DNA from: 2-02-FULL-47-50 sp964479045
GTDB taxonomy: Bacteria > Pseudomonadota > Gammaproteobacteria > Eutrophobiales > Eutrophobiaceae
DNA length: 64,000 bases
Assembly: GCA_964479045.1 (NCBI GenBank)
Contig: CAYZJI010000005.1
Location: 1-64,000 of the forward strand
Direction of reading: 5' to 3'
The notes under the pieces were generated by a model. That model ran no database searches. It had not been told where the DNA came from and saw only the letters and a list, made by a program, of their open reading frames with translations. The position numbers and the translations under genes were made by a program. Shown here in pieces: positions 23,839 to 33,062 of the stretch (its first letter is position 1; each line of letters begins with the position of its first letter).

Positions 23839-24510
23839 ATGAGCCAGTATCCCTATGCGATTCCTCAAAGTGAAGCATCTGCGCTGAGCACCAACAAGGT
23901 TCTGCGCAATACCTATATGCTGCTGTCCATGACGCTGCTGTTCAGTGCCGTGACCGCGGGTATCGCCATGGCCATGAATATGCCGCCTCTGGGGGCAATC
24001 ATTACTCTCGCCGGCTACTTCGGCCTGTTGTTTCTGACCACTTATCTCAGAAACAGTGCTTGGGGTTTGCTGTCTGTCTTCGCGCTGACCGGGTTTATGG
24101 GTCTGACACTTGGGCCCATGATTAATGCCTATATCAATTACTTTTCCAATGGCAGTCAGTTGGTGATGCTGGCCATGGGTGGTACCGGCGCCATCTTCCT
24201 GGGCTTGTCCGGTTATGCCCTGACCACCCGCAAAAACTTCAGCTTTCTGGGTGGTTACCTGTTTGTCGGCATACTGGCTGCTTTTCTGGCCGGTATCGGT
24301 GCATTGATTTTCAACATCCCGGCTCTGTCTCTGGCCGTCTCAACAGTGTTTATCCTGTTAATGTCGGGCCTGATCCTGTATGAAACCAGTGAAATCATTC
24401 ATGGCGGCGAAACCAACTACATCATGGCAACCATTTCACTGTATGTCTCGATATACAATCTTTTCACCAGCCTGCTGCACCTGCTGGGTGCCTTTGCGGG
24501 TGATGAATAA
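23839..24510 (+). CDS. Bax inhibitor-1/YccA-family inner-membrane protein
   Basis: A 223-residue protein with seven hydrophobic segments, beginning MSQYPYAIPQSEASALSTNK. NKVLRNTYMLLSMTLLFSA near residue 22 and the C-terminal SLYVSIYNLFTSLLHLLGAF are hallmark blocks. The E. coli relative YccA modulates the FtsH protease. GGAGG lies 8 nt before the ATG at 23839. It is monocistronic with its own terminator. Confidence 0.92.
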   Translation: MSQYPYAIPQSEASALSTNKVLRNTYMLLSMTLLFSAVTAGIAMAMNMPPLGAIITLAGYFGLLFLTTYLRNSAWGLLSVFALTGFMGLTLGPMINAYINYFSNGSQLVMLAMGGTGAIFLGLSGYALTTRKNFSFLGGYLFVGILAAFLAGIGALIFNIPALSLAVSTVFILLMSGLILYETSEIIHGGETNYIMATISLYVSIYNLFTSLLHLLGAFAGDE

Positions 24511-24536
24511 TTTGTAAATTATTACCGTTACTTGCG

Positions 24537-24567
24537 AAACCCCGGCCTGTCCGGGGTTTTGTTTTTC
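24537..24567 (+). terminator. Rho-independent terminator after the YccA-like gene
   Basis: AACCCCGG pairs with CCGGGGTT, followed by TTGTTTTT. Confidence 0.85.
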
Positions 24568-24643
24568 CGGACCGGGATTTCGCCCTGTACAAAATCTGTG
24601 ATATAAAACTCCGGGCTTGTTGGTACCGGACAGGAGAATAATA

Positions 24644-26179
24644 ATGAAAATCGGTGTCCCCAAAGAGTTGTATGCTGGTGAAAAACGCGTCGCAACCACC
24701 CCTGAAGTCGTCACCCAACTGATTAAGCTGGGATTTACGGTTGCTGTTGAGTCCGGTGCCGGACTGGCAGCCAATTTTACTGATGAGGCCTACCGCAACG
24801 CCGGAGCTGAAGTCAGCCCGGATGCAAAATCCATCTGGTCATCAGCGGATATCATTTTCAAGGTCCGCGCCCCGAATACAGACGAAATCAATCTTACCCG
24901 TCCCGGCCAAACACTCATCAGTTTCATCTGGCCCGCCCAGAACAAGGAATTGATGGATCAACTGGCCGCCAAAAAACTCAATGTGCTGGCCATGGACAGT
25001 GTGCCCCGTATCTCCCGCGCCCAGAAAATGGATGCCCTCAGTTCCATGGCGAATATTGCCGGTTATCGCGCGATCATTGAAGCTGCACAGAATTTCGGCC
25101 GGTTTTTCACCGGTCAGATCACCGCCGCCGGTAAAGTACCACCAGCCAAAATACTGGTAATCGGTGCGGGTGTTGCCGGTCTCGCCGCTATCGGTACTGC
25201 CGGTGGCATGGGTGCAATTGTGCGCGCCTTTGATACCCGTCCGGAAGTAAAAGAACAGGTTGAAAGCATGGGTGCTGAATTCCTGATGCTGGATTTCGAA
25301 GAGGAAGGTACCGGCACCGGTGGTTATGCCAAAACCATGAGTCCCGAATTCATCAAGGCGGAAATGGAACTGTTCGCCCGGCAGGCCAAAGACGTTGATA
25401 TCATCATCACCACTGCGCTGATTCCGGGCAAACCGGCACCTGAACTCGTCACTGAAGACATGGTGAAGAGCATGAAACAGGGCAGCGTAATTGTGGATCT
25501 GGCTGCAGAACAGGGTGGCAACTGCAAACTCACTGAAAAAAATCAGGTGGTGGTCAAGCATGGCGTGACCCTGATTGGTTACACCGATCTGCCGAGCCGT
25601 TTACCCACACAGTCCAGCCAGTTGTATGCCACCAACCTGCGTCATTTACTGACGGACATGTGCCCGGAGAAAGACGGCAATATTGTAATTAACATGGATG
25701 ATGAAGCCATCCGCGGTGCCACCGTGATCAAGAGTGGAGAAATTACCTGGCCACCACCACCGCCCACACTTACGGCGGCGCCGGCCAAACCGGTTGCAAA
25801 AGAAGTGGCCACGGTCAAAAAAGAAGAGCAACGGCCTTCCCTGTTAAGTTTCCTGATACCGTTTATTCTTGGCGGCGGCGTGCTGTTTGGTCTGGGACTG
25901 GTGGCGCCACCGGCATTCATGAATCATTTCACGGTATTTGTGCTGGCCTGTTTTGTCGGATACATGGTGATCTGGAATGTGACGCCCGCATTGCACACAC
26001 CGTTGATGAGTGTGACCAATGCCATCAGCAGTATCATTATTATCGGTGCGCTGTTACAGGTGTCATCGGGTGACAAACTTACGATGTGGCTGGCCGGTAT
26101 CGCCATCCTCATTACCAGCATCAACATCGCAGGCGGCTTTGCCGTCACGCGGCGCATGCTGGATATGTTCAGGAAATAA
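24644..26179 (+). CDS. pntA: NAD(P) transhydrogenase subunit alpha
   Basis: A 511-residue inner-membrane subunit that couples hydride transfer between NAD(H) and NADP(H) to proton movement. The N-terminus MKIGVPKELYAGEKRVATTP, the NAD-binding VIGAGVAGLAAIGTAGGMGA near residue 173, and DLAAEQGGN near 285 mark domain I. A Pro-rich linker leads to four C-terminal membrane spans, the single-chain PntA form of enteric type. AGGAG lies 8 nt before the ATG at 24644. pntB follows 11 bp downstream. Confidence 0.97.
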   Translation: MKIGVPKELYAGEKRVATTPEVVTQLIKLGFTVAVESGAGLAANFTDEAYRNAGAEVSPDAKSIWSSADIIFKVRAPNTDEINLTRPGQTLISFIWPAQNKELMDQLAAKKLNVLAMDSVPRISRAQKMDALSSMANIAGYRAIIEAAQNFGRFFTGQITAAGKVPPAKILVIGAGVAGLAAIGTAGGMGAIVRAFDTRPEVKEQVESMGAEFLMLDFEEEGTGTGGYAKTMSPEFIKAEMELFARQAKDVDIIITTALIPGKPAPELVTEDMVKSMKQGSVIVDLAAEQGGNCKLTEKNQVVVKHGVTLIGYTDLPSRLPTQSSQLYATNLRHLLTDMCPEKDGNIVINMDDEAIRGATVIKSGEITWPPPPPTLTAAPAKPVAKEVATVKKEEQRPSLLSFLIPFILGGGVLFGLGLVAPPAFMNHFTVFVLACFVGYMVIWNVTPALHTPLMSVTNAISSIIIIGALLQVSSGDKLTMWLAGIAILITSINIAGGFAVTRRMLDMFRK

Positions 26180-26190
26180 GGAGAATAATA

Positions 26191-27588
26191 ATGTCACCCG
26201 GACTCGTTACTGTTTCGTATATTGCCTCCACCATATTGTTCATACTGGCACTTGGAGGTTTAAGCCACCCGGAAACATCCCGCCGCGGAAATCTCTACGG
26301 CATGCTGGGCATGACCATTGCCCTGATCGCCGCTATTTTTGGTGATGTCAGTGCCAATTATGGCGTGCTGGTTGCGGGTATGCTGATCGGCGGTGTCATC
26401 GGTTACATCCTTGCCGTGAAAGTGCAAATGACACAGATGCCGGAACTGGTCGCCATCCTGCACAGCCTGGTCGGCATGGCCGCTGTGCTGGTGGGCTTTG
26501 CCAATTTCCTCGGTCACGGTGGTGATCTGACCGGCGTGGAAAAAACCATCCATGATGTGGAAACCTACCTCGGTATTCTCATTGGTGCCGTGACCTTCTC
26601 CGGTTCCGTAATTGCTTTCGGCAAACTCAGCGCCAAGATCAGTGGCAAACCCATGTTGCTGCCTGCACGTCACTGGCTGAACCTGATTCTGCTGATTGCA
26701 TCCATCTGGTTGTGCATTGAATTCGTCGGACAGTCTGCAGCGGGTGAAGGTCTTACGCCGCTGGTCATCATGACAGTGATCGCCCTGCTCTTCGGCATCC
26801 ACATGGTGATGGCGATTGGCGGCGCCGATATGCCGGTGGTGGTGTCCATGCTCAACAGTTATTCCGGATGGGCCGCCGCCGCAACCGGTTTCATGTTGAG
26901 TAATGATCTGCTCATCGTTGTCGGCGCACTCGTTGGTTCCAGTGGTGCGATCCTGAGCTACATCATGTGCCGCGCCATGAACCGTAAATTCTTCGCGGTG
27001 ATTGCCGGCGGATTCGGTACGGCTGGTGGCACAGCGGCGGCCAGCAGCGCGCCTCAGGGTGATGTCAGTCCGATCAATGCCGATGAAGTTGCAAATCTCC
27101 TGCTGGACTCAAAAGAAATCATGATCATTCCGGGTTACGGCATGGCCGTGGCACAGGCGCAGCATACCGTATGTGAAATTACCAAGGCCTTACGCAACAA
27201 AGGCGTGAATGTCCGTTTTGGTATTCATCCGGTGGCCGGCCGTATGCCGGGACACATGAACGTGTTGCTGGCAGAAGCCAAGGTGCCGTATGACATCGTC
27301 TTTGAAATGGACGAAATCAACGAAGATTTCCCGGACATCGATGTGTCAGTAGTGATCGGCGCGAATGACATTGTAAATCCGGCCGCACTCGAAGAACCGA
27401 ACAGCCCGATTGCCGGCATGCCGGTACTGGAATGCTGGAAAGGCAAAACCACGATCGTGATGAAACGCAGCATGGCCAGCGGCTATGCCGGCGTGGACAA
27501 TCCGCTCTTCTACAAGGAAAACACCCGTATGTTCTTCGGCGATGCCAAAGCCAAACTCGAAGAAGTTCTGCAACACCTGCATACTTGA
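26191..27588 (+). CDS. pntB: NAD(P) transhydrogenase subunit beta
   Basis: A 465-residue partner of PntA. About nine membrane spans (residues 1-260) precede the NADP-binding domain III, which contains MIIPGYGMAVAQAQHTVCEI near residue 310, FGIHPVAGRMPGHMNVLLAEA near 346, VVIGANDIVNPAA near 385 and KRSMASGYAGVDNPLF near 425. The ATG at 26191 follows AAGGAG. The same reading frame stays open upstream inside pntA without family similarity. Confidence 0.97.
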   Translation: MSPGLVTVSYIASTILFILALGGLSHPETSRRGNLYGMLGMTIALIAAIFGDVSANYGVLVAGMLIGGVIGYILAVKVQMTQMPELVAILHSLVGMAAVLVGFANFLGHGGDLTGVEKTIHDVETYLGILIGAVTFSGSVIAFGKLSAKISGKPMLLPARHWLNLILLIASIWLCIEFVGQSAAGEGLTPLVIMTVIALLFGIHMVMAIGGADMPVVVSMLNSYSGWAAAATGFMLSNDLLIVVGALVGSSGAILSYIMCRAMNRKFFAVIAGGFGTAGGTAAASSAPQGDVSPINADEVANLLLDSKEIMIIPGYGMAVAQAQHTVCEITKALRNKGVNVRFGIHPVAGRMPGHMNVLLAEAKVPYDIVFEMDEINEDFPDIDVSVVIGANDIVNPAALEEPNSPIAGMPVLECWKGKTTIVMKRSMASGYAGVDNPLFYKENTRMFFGDAKAKLEEVLQHLHT

Positions 27589-27614
27589 TAGAGCCGTCTC
27601 AAAATCCAATTGCC

Positions 27615-27669
27615 GTCATACCGGTGAAAAAAGCCTGCCCCGGCAAGTAGTAAGCCGGGGGTATCCAGT
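27615..27669. repeat. REP/BIME-like intergenic repeat, copy 1
   Basis: Starts CGTCATACCGG, has CCGGCAAG/AGCCGGGGG arms and ends GTATCCAGT. It belongs to the same family as 27713, 50859 and 51833 (GTCAT-CCGG-CCGG-ATCCAG). It lies in the 337-bp gap after pntB, which otherwise holds a terminator and nothing else I can support. Confidence 0.65.
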
Positions 27670-27680
27670 AAACAATAATA

Positions 27681-27706
27681 AAAACCCGGCAATGCCGGGG
27701 TTTTTG
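27681..27706. terminator. Bidirectional-looking terminator after pntB
   Basis: CCCGGC pairs with GCCGGG over a 3-nt loop, with A4 before and T5 after, so it can act in both directions. Confidence 0.8.
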
Positions 27707-27712
27707 TTGCCC

Positions 27713-27754
27713 GTCATTCCGGAAGCCGAATACATGAGGCTATCCGGAATCCAC
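27713..27754. repeat. REP/BIME-like intergenic repeat, copy 2
   Basis: GTCATTCCGG, a central hairpin, then CCGGAATCCAC. It follows the terminator directly. Confidence 0.6.
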
Positions 27755-27925
27755 ATCAAAAAATTGTGTCCACCATAAACAGACTAACGCGCCGTCTGGC
27801 CGCCGCTACTTGAGAGTCATCACCCTCAAGGATAAACTGACCATACACAATTAAAATTCCTTAATTATGGTGTTATCGGGAATCCGTCCTATTGGGATTA
27901 TGGGGAGTCTCGCCGATCAACTCTT

Positions 27926-28261
27926 ATGTTACTTATTAAAAAATATTTCAGTACCCTCAGAGCAAGCAGAAGATATGGAAAGGCTTGCAGATTAGTTGAA
28001 AAAGAAAAATATGCTGATGCAAAAAAGCATGTAGATTTTGCGCTTTCCCTGGAGTCTTTTGGCTTTATGAATTCACTGCATCAGGCCTTAAAGGCCGAGA
28101 TTGAATACGAATTAGGAAATTTTGACGAGAGTAAAAATATAATTATTAAACTCCAAGAAGAATTTAAAGCAAATCCAGATATATGGGATAAAAAAGATGG
28201 AAAAGAAGTTGTTAAAAAAGTTAATTGGTATTGGGGACAGCTTGAAAATAGAGCAACATAA
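27926..28261 (+). CDS. Hypothetical protein with TPR-like helices
   Basis: A 111-residue helical, charged protein with no leader or membrane span. KACRLVEKEKYADAKKHVDF and HQALKAEIEYELGNFDESKN resemble two tetratricopeptide helix pairs. It is more AT-rich than its neighbours and no strong ribosome site is visible. It is convergent with serS. No specific family recognised. Confidence 0.6.
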   Translation: MLLIKKYFSTLRASRRYGKACRLVEKEKYADAKKHVDFALSLESFGFMNSLHQALKAEIEYELGNFDESKNIIIKLQEEFKANPDIWDKKDGKEVVKKVNWYWGQLENRAT

Positions 28262-28293
28262 CAAATTATTTCAGCCGACTGTTCAATAAGTTA

Positions 28294-29565
28294 TTACCTG
28301 ATGACTTTTGCCCCACCCATATATTTCTGCAGTTCTTCAGGCACATTAATTGAACCATCGTTGTTCTGATAGTTTTCCATAATTGCGATCAATGTACGGC
28401 CGACGGCAAGGCCTGAGCCATTCAGGGTATGCAGCAGTTCCGGTTTGCCGGTGTCCGGATTGCGCCAGCGGGCCTGCATGCGGCGTGCCTGGAAATCCTC
28501 GAAATTACTGCAGGAAGAAATCTCGCGATACTTCTGCTGGCCCGGCAACCATACTTCCAGATCGTAGGTCTTGGCCGCTGAGAAACCCAAATCACCTCCG
28601 CACAATGCTACGACGCGATACGGTAATTTGAGTTTTTTCAGAATCGTTTCGGCATTGTCCGTGAGTTCTTCCAGTGCCCGGTATGAATCACCCGGCTTGA
28701 CCAGTTGCACCAGTTCCACCTTTTCAAACTGGTGCTGGCGGATCATGCCGCGTGTGTCCTTGCCATAGGAACCGGCCTCGCTGCGGAAGCACGGTGAGTG
28801 GCAGACATATTTCAGCGGCATTTTTTCAGCCGGGATGATTTCATCACGTGCCAGATTGGTGACCGGCACTTCCGCCGTAGGGATCAGATAAAAACCCTGT
28901 TGCGGAATCGAAAATAAATCTTCCTCAAATTTTGGCAACTGCCCTGTACCACGCATACTGTCCGCATTGACCATGTACGGCACATTCACTTCAACATAAC
29001 CATGTTCTTCCGTATGTGTATCCAGCATGAACTGGATCAATGCCCGGTGTAACCGCGCAATGGCGCCACTCATGACCACAAAACGCGATGCCGTTATTTT
29101 AGTGGCGGACGCAAAATCAACAAGACCCAGTGCTTCGCCCAGATCCACATGATCTTTCGGTCTAAAATCAAACTGTGGTAACTCGCCCCACTTGCGGATT
29201 TCCTTGTTGTCTGTTTCCGATGTTCCTTCCGGCACGGATTCATGCGGGATATTGGGTGTGCTCATCAGGATATAATTCAGTTCCTGCTGGATTTGCTCCA
29301 GTTCCGCCTCGCTCGCCTTGAGACGTTCACCCAGATCACCGACCTGCTTTAATAATGCTTCTACATCACCGCCCTGCGCCTTGACCTTGCCGATCTCTTT
29401 GGAACGCGCATTGCGTTCCTGCTGCAGGTCCTGAGTGGCGGTTTGTATTTTTTTACGTCGTGTTTCCAGCTCCATGAACGCTTCCGTATCAAATACGTAT
29501 CTGCGTTTGCTGAGGCCATTAATGACCACATCAATACTAGTGCGCAACAGATGAGGATCCAGCAT
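28294..29565 (-). CDS. serS: Seryl-tRNA synthetase
   Basis: A 423-residue class II aminoacyl-tRNA synthetase. An N-terminal coiled-coil arm (about residues 30-105) that grips the long variable arm of tRNA-Ser precedes the catalytic core with the motif 2 region CFRSEAGSYGKDTRGMIRQH near residue 265 and motif 3 NGSGLAVGRTLIAIMENYQ near 385. The start MLDPHLLRTSIDVV is as in relatives. crcB lies 17 bp upstream on the same strand, so they are probably co-transcribed. Confidence 0.97.
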   Translation of the reverse strand: MLDPHLLRTSIDVVINGLSKRRYVFDTEAFMELETRRKKIQTATQDLQQERNARSKEIGKVKAQGGDVEALLKQVGDLGERLKASEAELEQIQQELNYILMSTPNIPHESVPEGTSETDNKEIRKWGELPQFDFRPKDHVDLGEALGLVDFASATKITASRFVVMSGAIARLHRALIQFMLDTHTEEHGYVEVNVPYMVNADSMRGTGQLPKFEEDLFSIPQQGFYLIPTAEVPVTNLARDEIIPAEKMPLKYVCHSPCFRSEAGSYGKDTRGMIRQHQFEKVELVQLVKPGDSYRALEELTDNAETILKKLKLPYRVVALCGGDLGFSAAKTYDLEVWLPGQQKYREISSCSNFEDFQARRMQARWRNPDTGKPELLHTLNGSGLAVGRTLIAIMENYQNNDGSINVPEELQKYMGGAKVIR

Positions 29566-29582
29566 ATTAATAATTCCTTAAA

Positions 29583-29963
29583 CTAGACAGTGAGTTGCCG
29601 TGTAATGGTCAGCCCCAGCCAGCAGGCGGAAAGACATAATACAACGCTCAATACAATATTCAGTGCCGCTTTCAGAATTTCCCCGGCTTCGAGCAGATTG
29701 AGGGTTTCAATCGAAAATGCTGAAAATGTAGTAAATGCACCAAGAAAGCCGGTGATTAATAGTGCCCGCCATTCCGGACTCATTTGCGTGCGTTCCATGA
29801 TGAGCACATAGAGCACGCCGATGATGAGTGAACCCAATACATTCACAGACAAGGTGCCATAGGGGAAACCACGGCCTAACAGCGCATGTACTCCGAGCGA
29901 CATCCAGAAACGCATCAACGCGCCGATGGCACCACCTGCAGCTATGAGGGCTATTTGATTCAT
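29583..29963 (-). CDS. crcB: Fluoride exporter CrcB/Fluc
   Basis: A 126-residue membrane protein with four spans. GGAIGALMRFW near residue 10, SVNVLGSLIIGVLY near 40 and GFLGAFTTFSAFSIETLNLL near 72 are the Fluc signatures, including the Phe residues of the fluoride pathway. The dual-topology dimer exports fluoride. No fluoride riboswitch is visible. The rarA-crcB-serS order is common in Gammaproteobacteria. Confidence 0.95.
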   Translation of the reverse strand: MNQIALIAAGGAIGALMRFWMSLGVHALLGRGFPYGTLSVNVLGSLIIGVLYVLIMERTQMSPEWRALLITGFLGAFTTFSAFSIETLNLLEAGEILKAALNIVLSVVLCLSACWLGLTITRQLTV

Positions 29964-30002
29964 TCAGGTATATTTTACAGGTCGTGTATAAAAAATTAAC
30001 TG

Positions 30003-31313
30003 TTACTTGTTTTTCTTTGTCTTGCGATTGAGTTCCCGCAGATGCGCAAGCTTTTCGGCGATCTTGATTTCCATGCCACGATCGACCGGATGATAGTACT
30101 GCTCCTCCTGCATTTCATCCGGGAAATAACGCTCGCCTGCGGCATAGGCCTCCGGTTCGTCATGGGCATAGCGATAGTCCTTGCCGTAATCCAGCGACTT
30201 CATGAGTTTCGTCGGCGCATTGCGTAGATGCAACGGCACCTCCAGTGAACCATGATCGCGCGCGGCGCGCATAGCCGTATTGTAGGCCATATAAACCGCG
30301 TTGCTCTTCGCCGCACAGGCCAGATAAACAATGGCCTGCGCTATCGTCAATTCACCTTCCGGCGAACCTAATCTTTCCTGGGTTTCCCACGCATCCAGTG
30401 CCAGCCGCAAACCGCGTGGATCAGCATTGCCGATATCTTCCGAGGCCATGCGCACCACCCGCCGGGCAATATATAGAGGATCGCAACCGCCATCGATCAT
30501 CCGGCAGAACCAGTATAGTGCCGCATCGGGCGCGGAACCGCGCACGGATTTATGCAGGGCGGATATTTGATCGTAAAACGCTTCGCCACCTTTGTCGAAA
30601 CGGCGCAGACTACCACCGGAAATGACTTCATCCAGTAATTCATCAGTGATGGTATTGTTTTCGGCGAGATCAGCGGCAATCTCCAGCAGGTTCAATGCAC
30701 GGCGCGCATCCCCATCGGCAATAGCTGCGAGTTTGTTGATGGAGTCTTCCGTCATGGATAAATTCTGTTGACCCAGTCCATGTTCAGGATCGTTTAATGC
30801 CCGTTGAATGATCTGGCGGACATCATCCGCCTGCAGTGACTTCAGGACATAAACCCTGACACGGGACAGCAAGGCATTGTTTAATTCAAATGACGGATTC
30901 TCTGTGGTGGCACCAATGAACGTCACCGTGCCGTCTTCTACATAGGGCAGAAACGCATCCTGCTGGGATTTATTGAAGCGATGGACTTCATCGACAAACA
31001 GGACAGTGTCCTTGTTATACACCTCACGATATTGCTGCGCGCGTTCGATGGCAGCACGGATCTCTTTCACCCCACTTAATACGGCTGAAACGGTCAGGAA
31101 TTGTGCGTCGCATGAGCTGGCTATGAGACGCGCCAGCGTGGTTTTACCGGTGCCGGGCGGCCCCCAGAACACCATGGAGTGCAAACGGCCCTGCTCGATG
31201 GCGAGGCGTAATGGTTTGTCTTTGCCGAGGATATGTTGTTGGCCGGTAAAATCATCCAGCGTGTCTGGACGCATCCGGTCAGCAAGTGGATGATAGTCAA
31301 TATGGGCAGGCAT
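30003..31313 (-). CDS. rarA: Replication-associated recombination protein RarA (MgsA)
   Basis: A 436-residue AAA+ ATPase acting at stalled replication forks. Seen are LADRMRPDTLDDFTGQQHIL at the N-terminus, Walker A GPPGTGKTTLARLIA near residue 52, Walker B VLFVDEVHRFNKSQQDAFL near 100, and the C-terminal tetramerisation region with FYDQISALHKSVRGSAPDAA and YHPVDRGMEIKI. I use the ATG at 31313, whose MPAHIDYHPLADRMRP fits the family, rather than an upstream TTG. It is divergent from the exchanger gene with an 82-bp gap. Confidence 0.95.
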   Translation of the reverse strand: MPAHIDYHPLADRMRPDTLDDFTGQQHILGKDKPLRLAIEQGRLHSMVFWGPPGTGKTTLARLIASSCDAQFLTVSAVLSGVKEIRAAIERAQQYREVYNKDTVLFVDEVHRFNKSQQDAFLPYVEDGTVTFIGATTENPSFELNNALLSRVRVYVLKSLQADDVRQIIQRALNDPEHGLGQQNLSMTEDSINKLAAIADGDARRALNLLEIAADLAENNTITDELLDEVISGGSLRRFDKGGEAFYDQISALHKSVRGSAPDAALYWFCRMIDGGCDPLYIARRVVRMASEDIGNADPRGLRLALDAWETQERLGSPEGELTIAQAIVYLACAAKSNAVYMAYNTAMRAARDHGSLEVPLHLRNAPTKLMKSLDYGKDYRYAHDEPEAYAAGERYFPDEMQEEQYYHPVDRGMEIKIAEKLAHLRELNRKTKKNK

Positions 31314-31395
31314 GAAACGGGTTTGTGTGTTAAGCAATTATTATATCTATACTTCATTATATCTGAATGCCGGATATTACAATCTGTCTCTGAAT

Positions 31396-33054
31396 ATGAA
31401 TAATAATGACGCAGGCAAGCCATCCCGCAAACTGGGTGTAAAACAAACTCGTTATATCCTGAGCCATCTCAGCCGGATCGATATCCTGCGTGCCCTGCCA
31501 CCGGAGGATGTACAGGCGCTGGTGCCCTATGTTGAACAGATTACCTTTCCGGCAGGCAACTGCCTGATGCGTGAAGGCGACCAGGGAGATGCCCTTTACC
31601 TGATTGAAGAAGGCAAGGCCCGCGTGACCAAAACCGGCGTAACCGAAACCTGGGAAGTCACCGCCGGTACTGCAGTAGGTGAAGGTGCCTTGCTTACGGG
31701 CAGTGCCCGCTCTGCAACAGTCATGGCCGAAACTGAACTCACGACCTGGCGCGTCAGCACTGAATCTTTCCAGAAACTGGTCGCAACCTCACCCAAACTG
31801 CGTGTCGCCCTTGAGGACTTAATGGAGGCAAGACGTCTCGGCCTGAAAAAACACTTGCCGAGTTCCAGCGCCTGGATCGGCACGGCGTTGCGTGCCGCTG
31901 AAGCACGATCAAAAGATATCAAGCTCTGGCAGTCGTTGATGGGGCTTGGAATGATTTTCTGGCTTGTTCTTTTGATGAATGAGCATTTTCAGTGGGCTGA
32001 TCCTGCTACACACCAGATTATATTTGCCGGCATTCAGCTGATTACCGGCCTGCTGATTATACAGGGTGCCTGTGAAGCATTTTTACATGGTGTGGAGCGT
32101 CTCGGTGCACGCCTCAAATGGGACGGTTTCATTTCCGGCACCATTGGGTCAGCTCTCAGCACACTTCCGGAGTTTGTTGTGATTGCGTTTCTGGTGCTGG
32201 TGGAGCCCATGGTGGCTTTTGTGACCGCGGTAGTCACCATATTCAACAATGCGCTGGCATTTTCTATTTATTCATTTTTCCTGCCCAAGGATCGTGAAGG
32301 CGCCTATTCCATGCCGCGCTCACTGGCCGTTGCCGGAGGTGAAATCCTGATTACAGGAGCGGCGATTACATTAATTATTGGTATTGTCATGATTACAGAA
32401 CGTCATGAGGGCATCAAAACCGCAATGTCCGGTGGTGATCTGATCAGCATAGGTTTGGTACTGATCATTATCTATGGCTATTACCTACTGACTCTCATTC
32501 GTTACTATGGGGAAGGTAAGGATAACTCGGAATCCATTCCGCCCGACCCGAGCCGGCTTGGACATGATACCCGCTGGATGGCCATCATCAGCATGATGAT
32601 ATTAGGCATTATTGGTGCATACTGCGGCGGTGAAGCCATCGGCACATTTGCCGACACCGCCATCAAGGGACTCGGTATGCCGATGATCCCCACCGCTGCA
32701 GGGCTGGCCCTGTTTGCCGGCGTCAGTGAGTACATCATTGTTTATAAATCACACCGGCGTGGCGAACTCGGGATAGCACTGAGCAATGTATTTGGCGGGC
32801 TGACGCAGGTCATGTTTTTATTACTGCCGTTCAGTCTGCTGGTGATCGGCGTAGCGGGCCTAACCACAGGCAACCCGCAATACGTCGTACCGACAAATAC
32901 AATTACGATATTATTGATGTTATTGCTGTTTCCGTTGTTCTATGCATTACATCAATGCATGGGGCAGGAGAAATCCCTGAGTAACCTAGATGCTGTTGCA
33001 ATGACTGGCATCTATTTATTGCTACTGTATTTCCTTTTCACTGCCCCAGTCTGA
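31396..33054 (+). CDS. Cyclic-nucleotide-binding domain fused to a Na/Ca-exchanger-type membrane domain
   Basis: A 552-residue protein. The cytoplasmic N-terminus (about residues 20-140) is a cNMP-binding/Crp-like domain: LPPEDVQALVPYVEQITFPA, REGDQGDALYLIEEGKARV and GEGALLTGSARSATVMAET, the last being the phosphate-binding cassette. After a linker come about ten membrane spans with two inverted CaCA-type alpha repeats, SGTIGSALSTLPEFVVIAFL near residue 240 and AGLALFAGVSEYIIVYKSH near 445. The family exchanges Na+ or H+ for Ca2+. Control by cAMP or another ligand is inferred. The Arg in GSARSATV is as expected for a cNMP ligand. Confidence 0.82.
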   Translation: MNNNDAGKPSRKLGVKQTRYILSHLSRIDILRALPPEDVQALVPYVEQITFPAGNCLMREGDQGDALYLIEEGKARVTKTGVTETWEVTAGTAVGEGALLTGSARSATVMAETELTTWRVSTESFQKLVATSPKLRVALEDLMEARRLGLKKHLPSSSAWIGTALRAAEARSKDIKLWQSLMGLGMIFWLVLLMNEHFQWADPATHQIIFAGIQLITGLLIIQGACEAFLHGVERLGARLKWDGFISGTIGSALSTLPEFVVIAFLVLVEPMVAFVTAVVTIFNNALAFSIYSFFLPKDREGAYSMPRSLAVAGGEILITGAAITLIIGIVMITERHEGIKTAMSGGDLISIGLVLIIIYGYYLLTLIRYYGEGKDNSESIPPDPSRLGHDTRWMAIISMMILGIIGAYCGGEAIGTFADTAIKGLGMPMIPTAAGLALFAGVSEYIIVYKSHRRGELGIALSNVFGGLTQVMFLLLPFSLLVIGVAGLTTGNPQYVVPTNTITILLMLLLFPLFYALHQCMGQEKSLSNLDAVAMTGIYLLLLYFLFTAPV

Positions 33055-33062
33055 AAATTATT

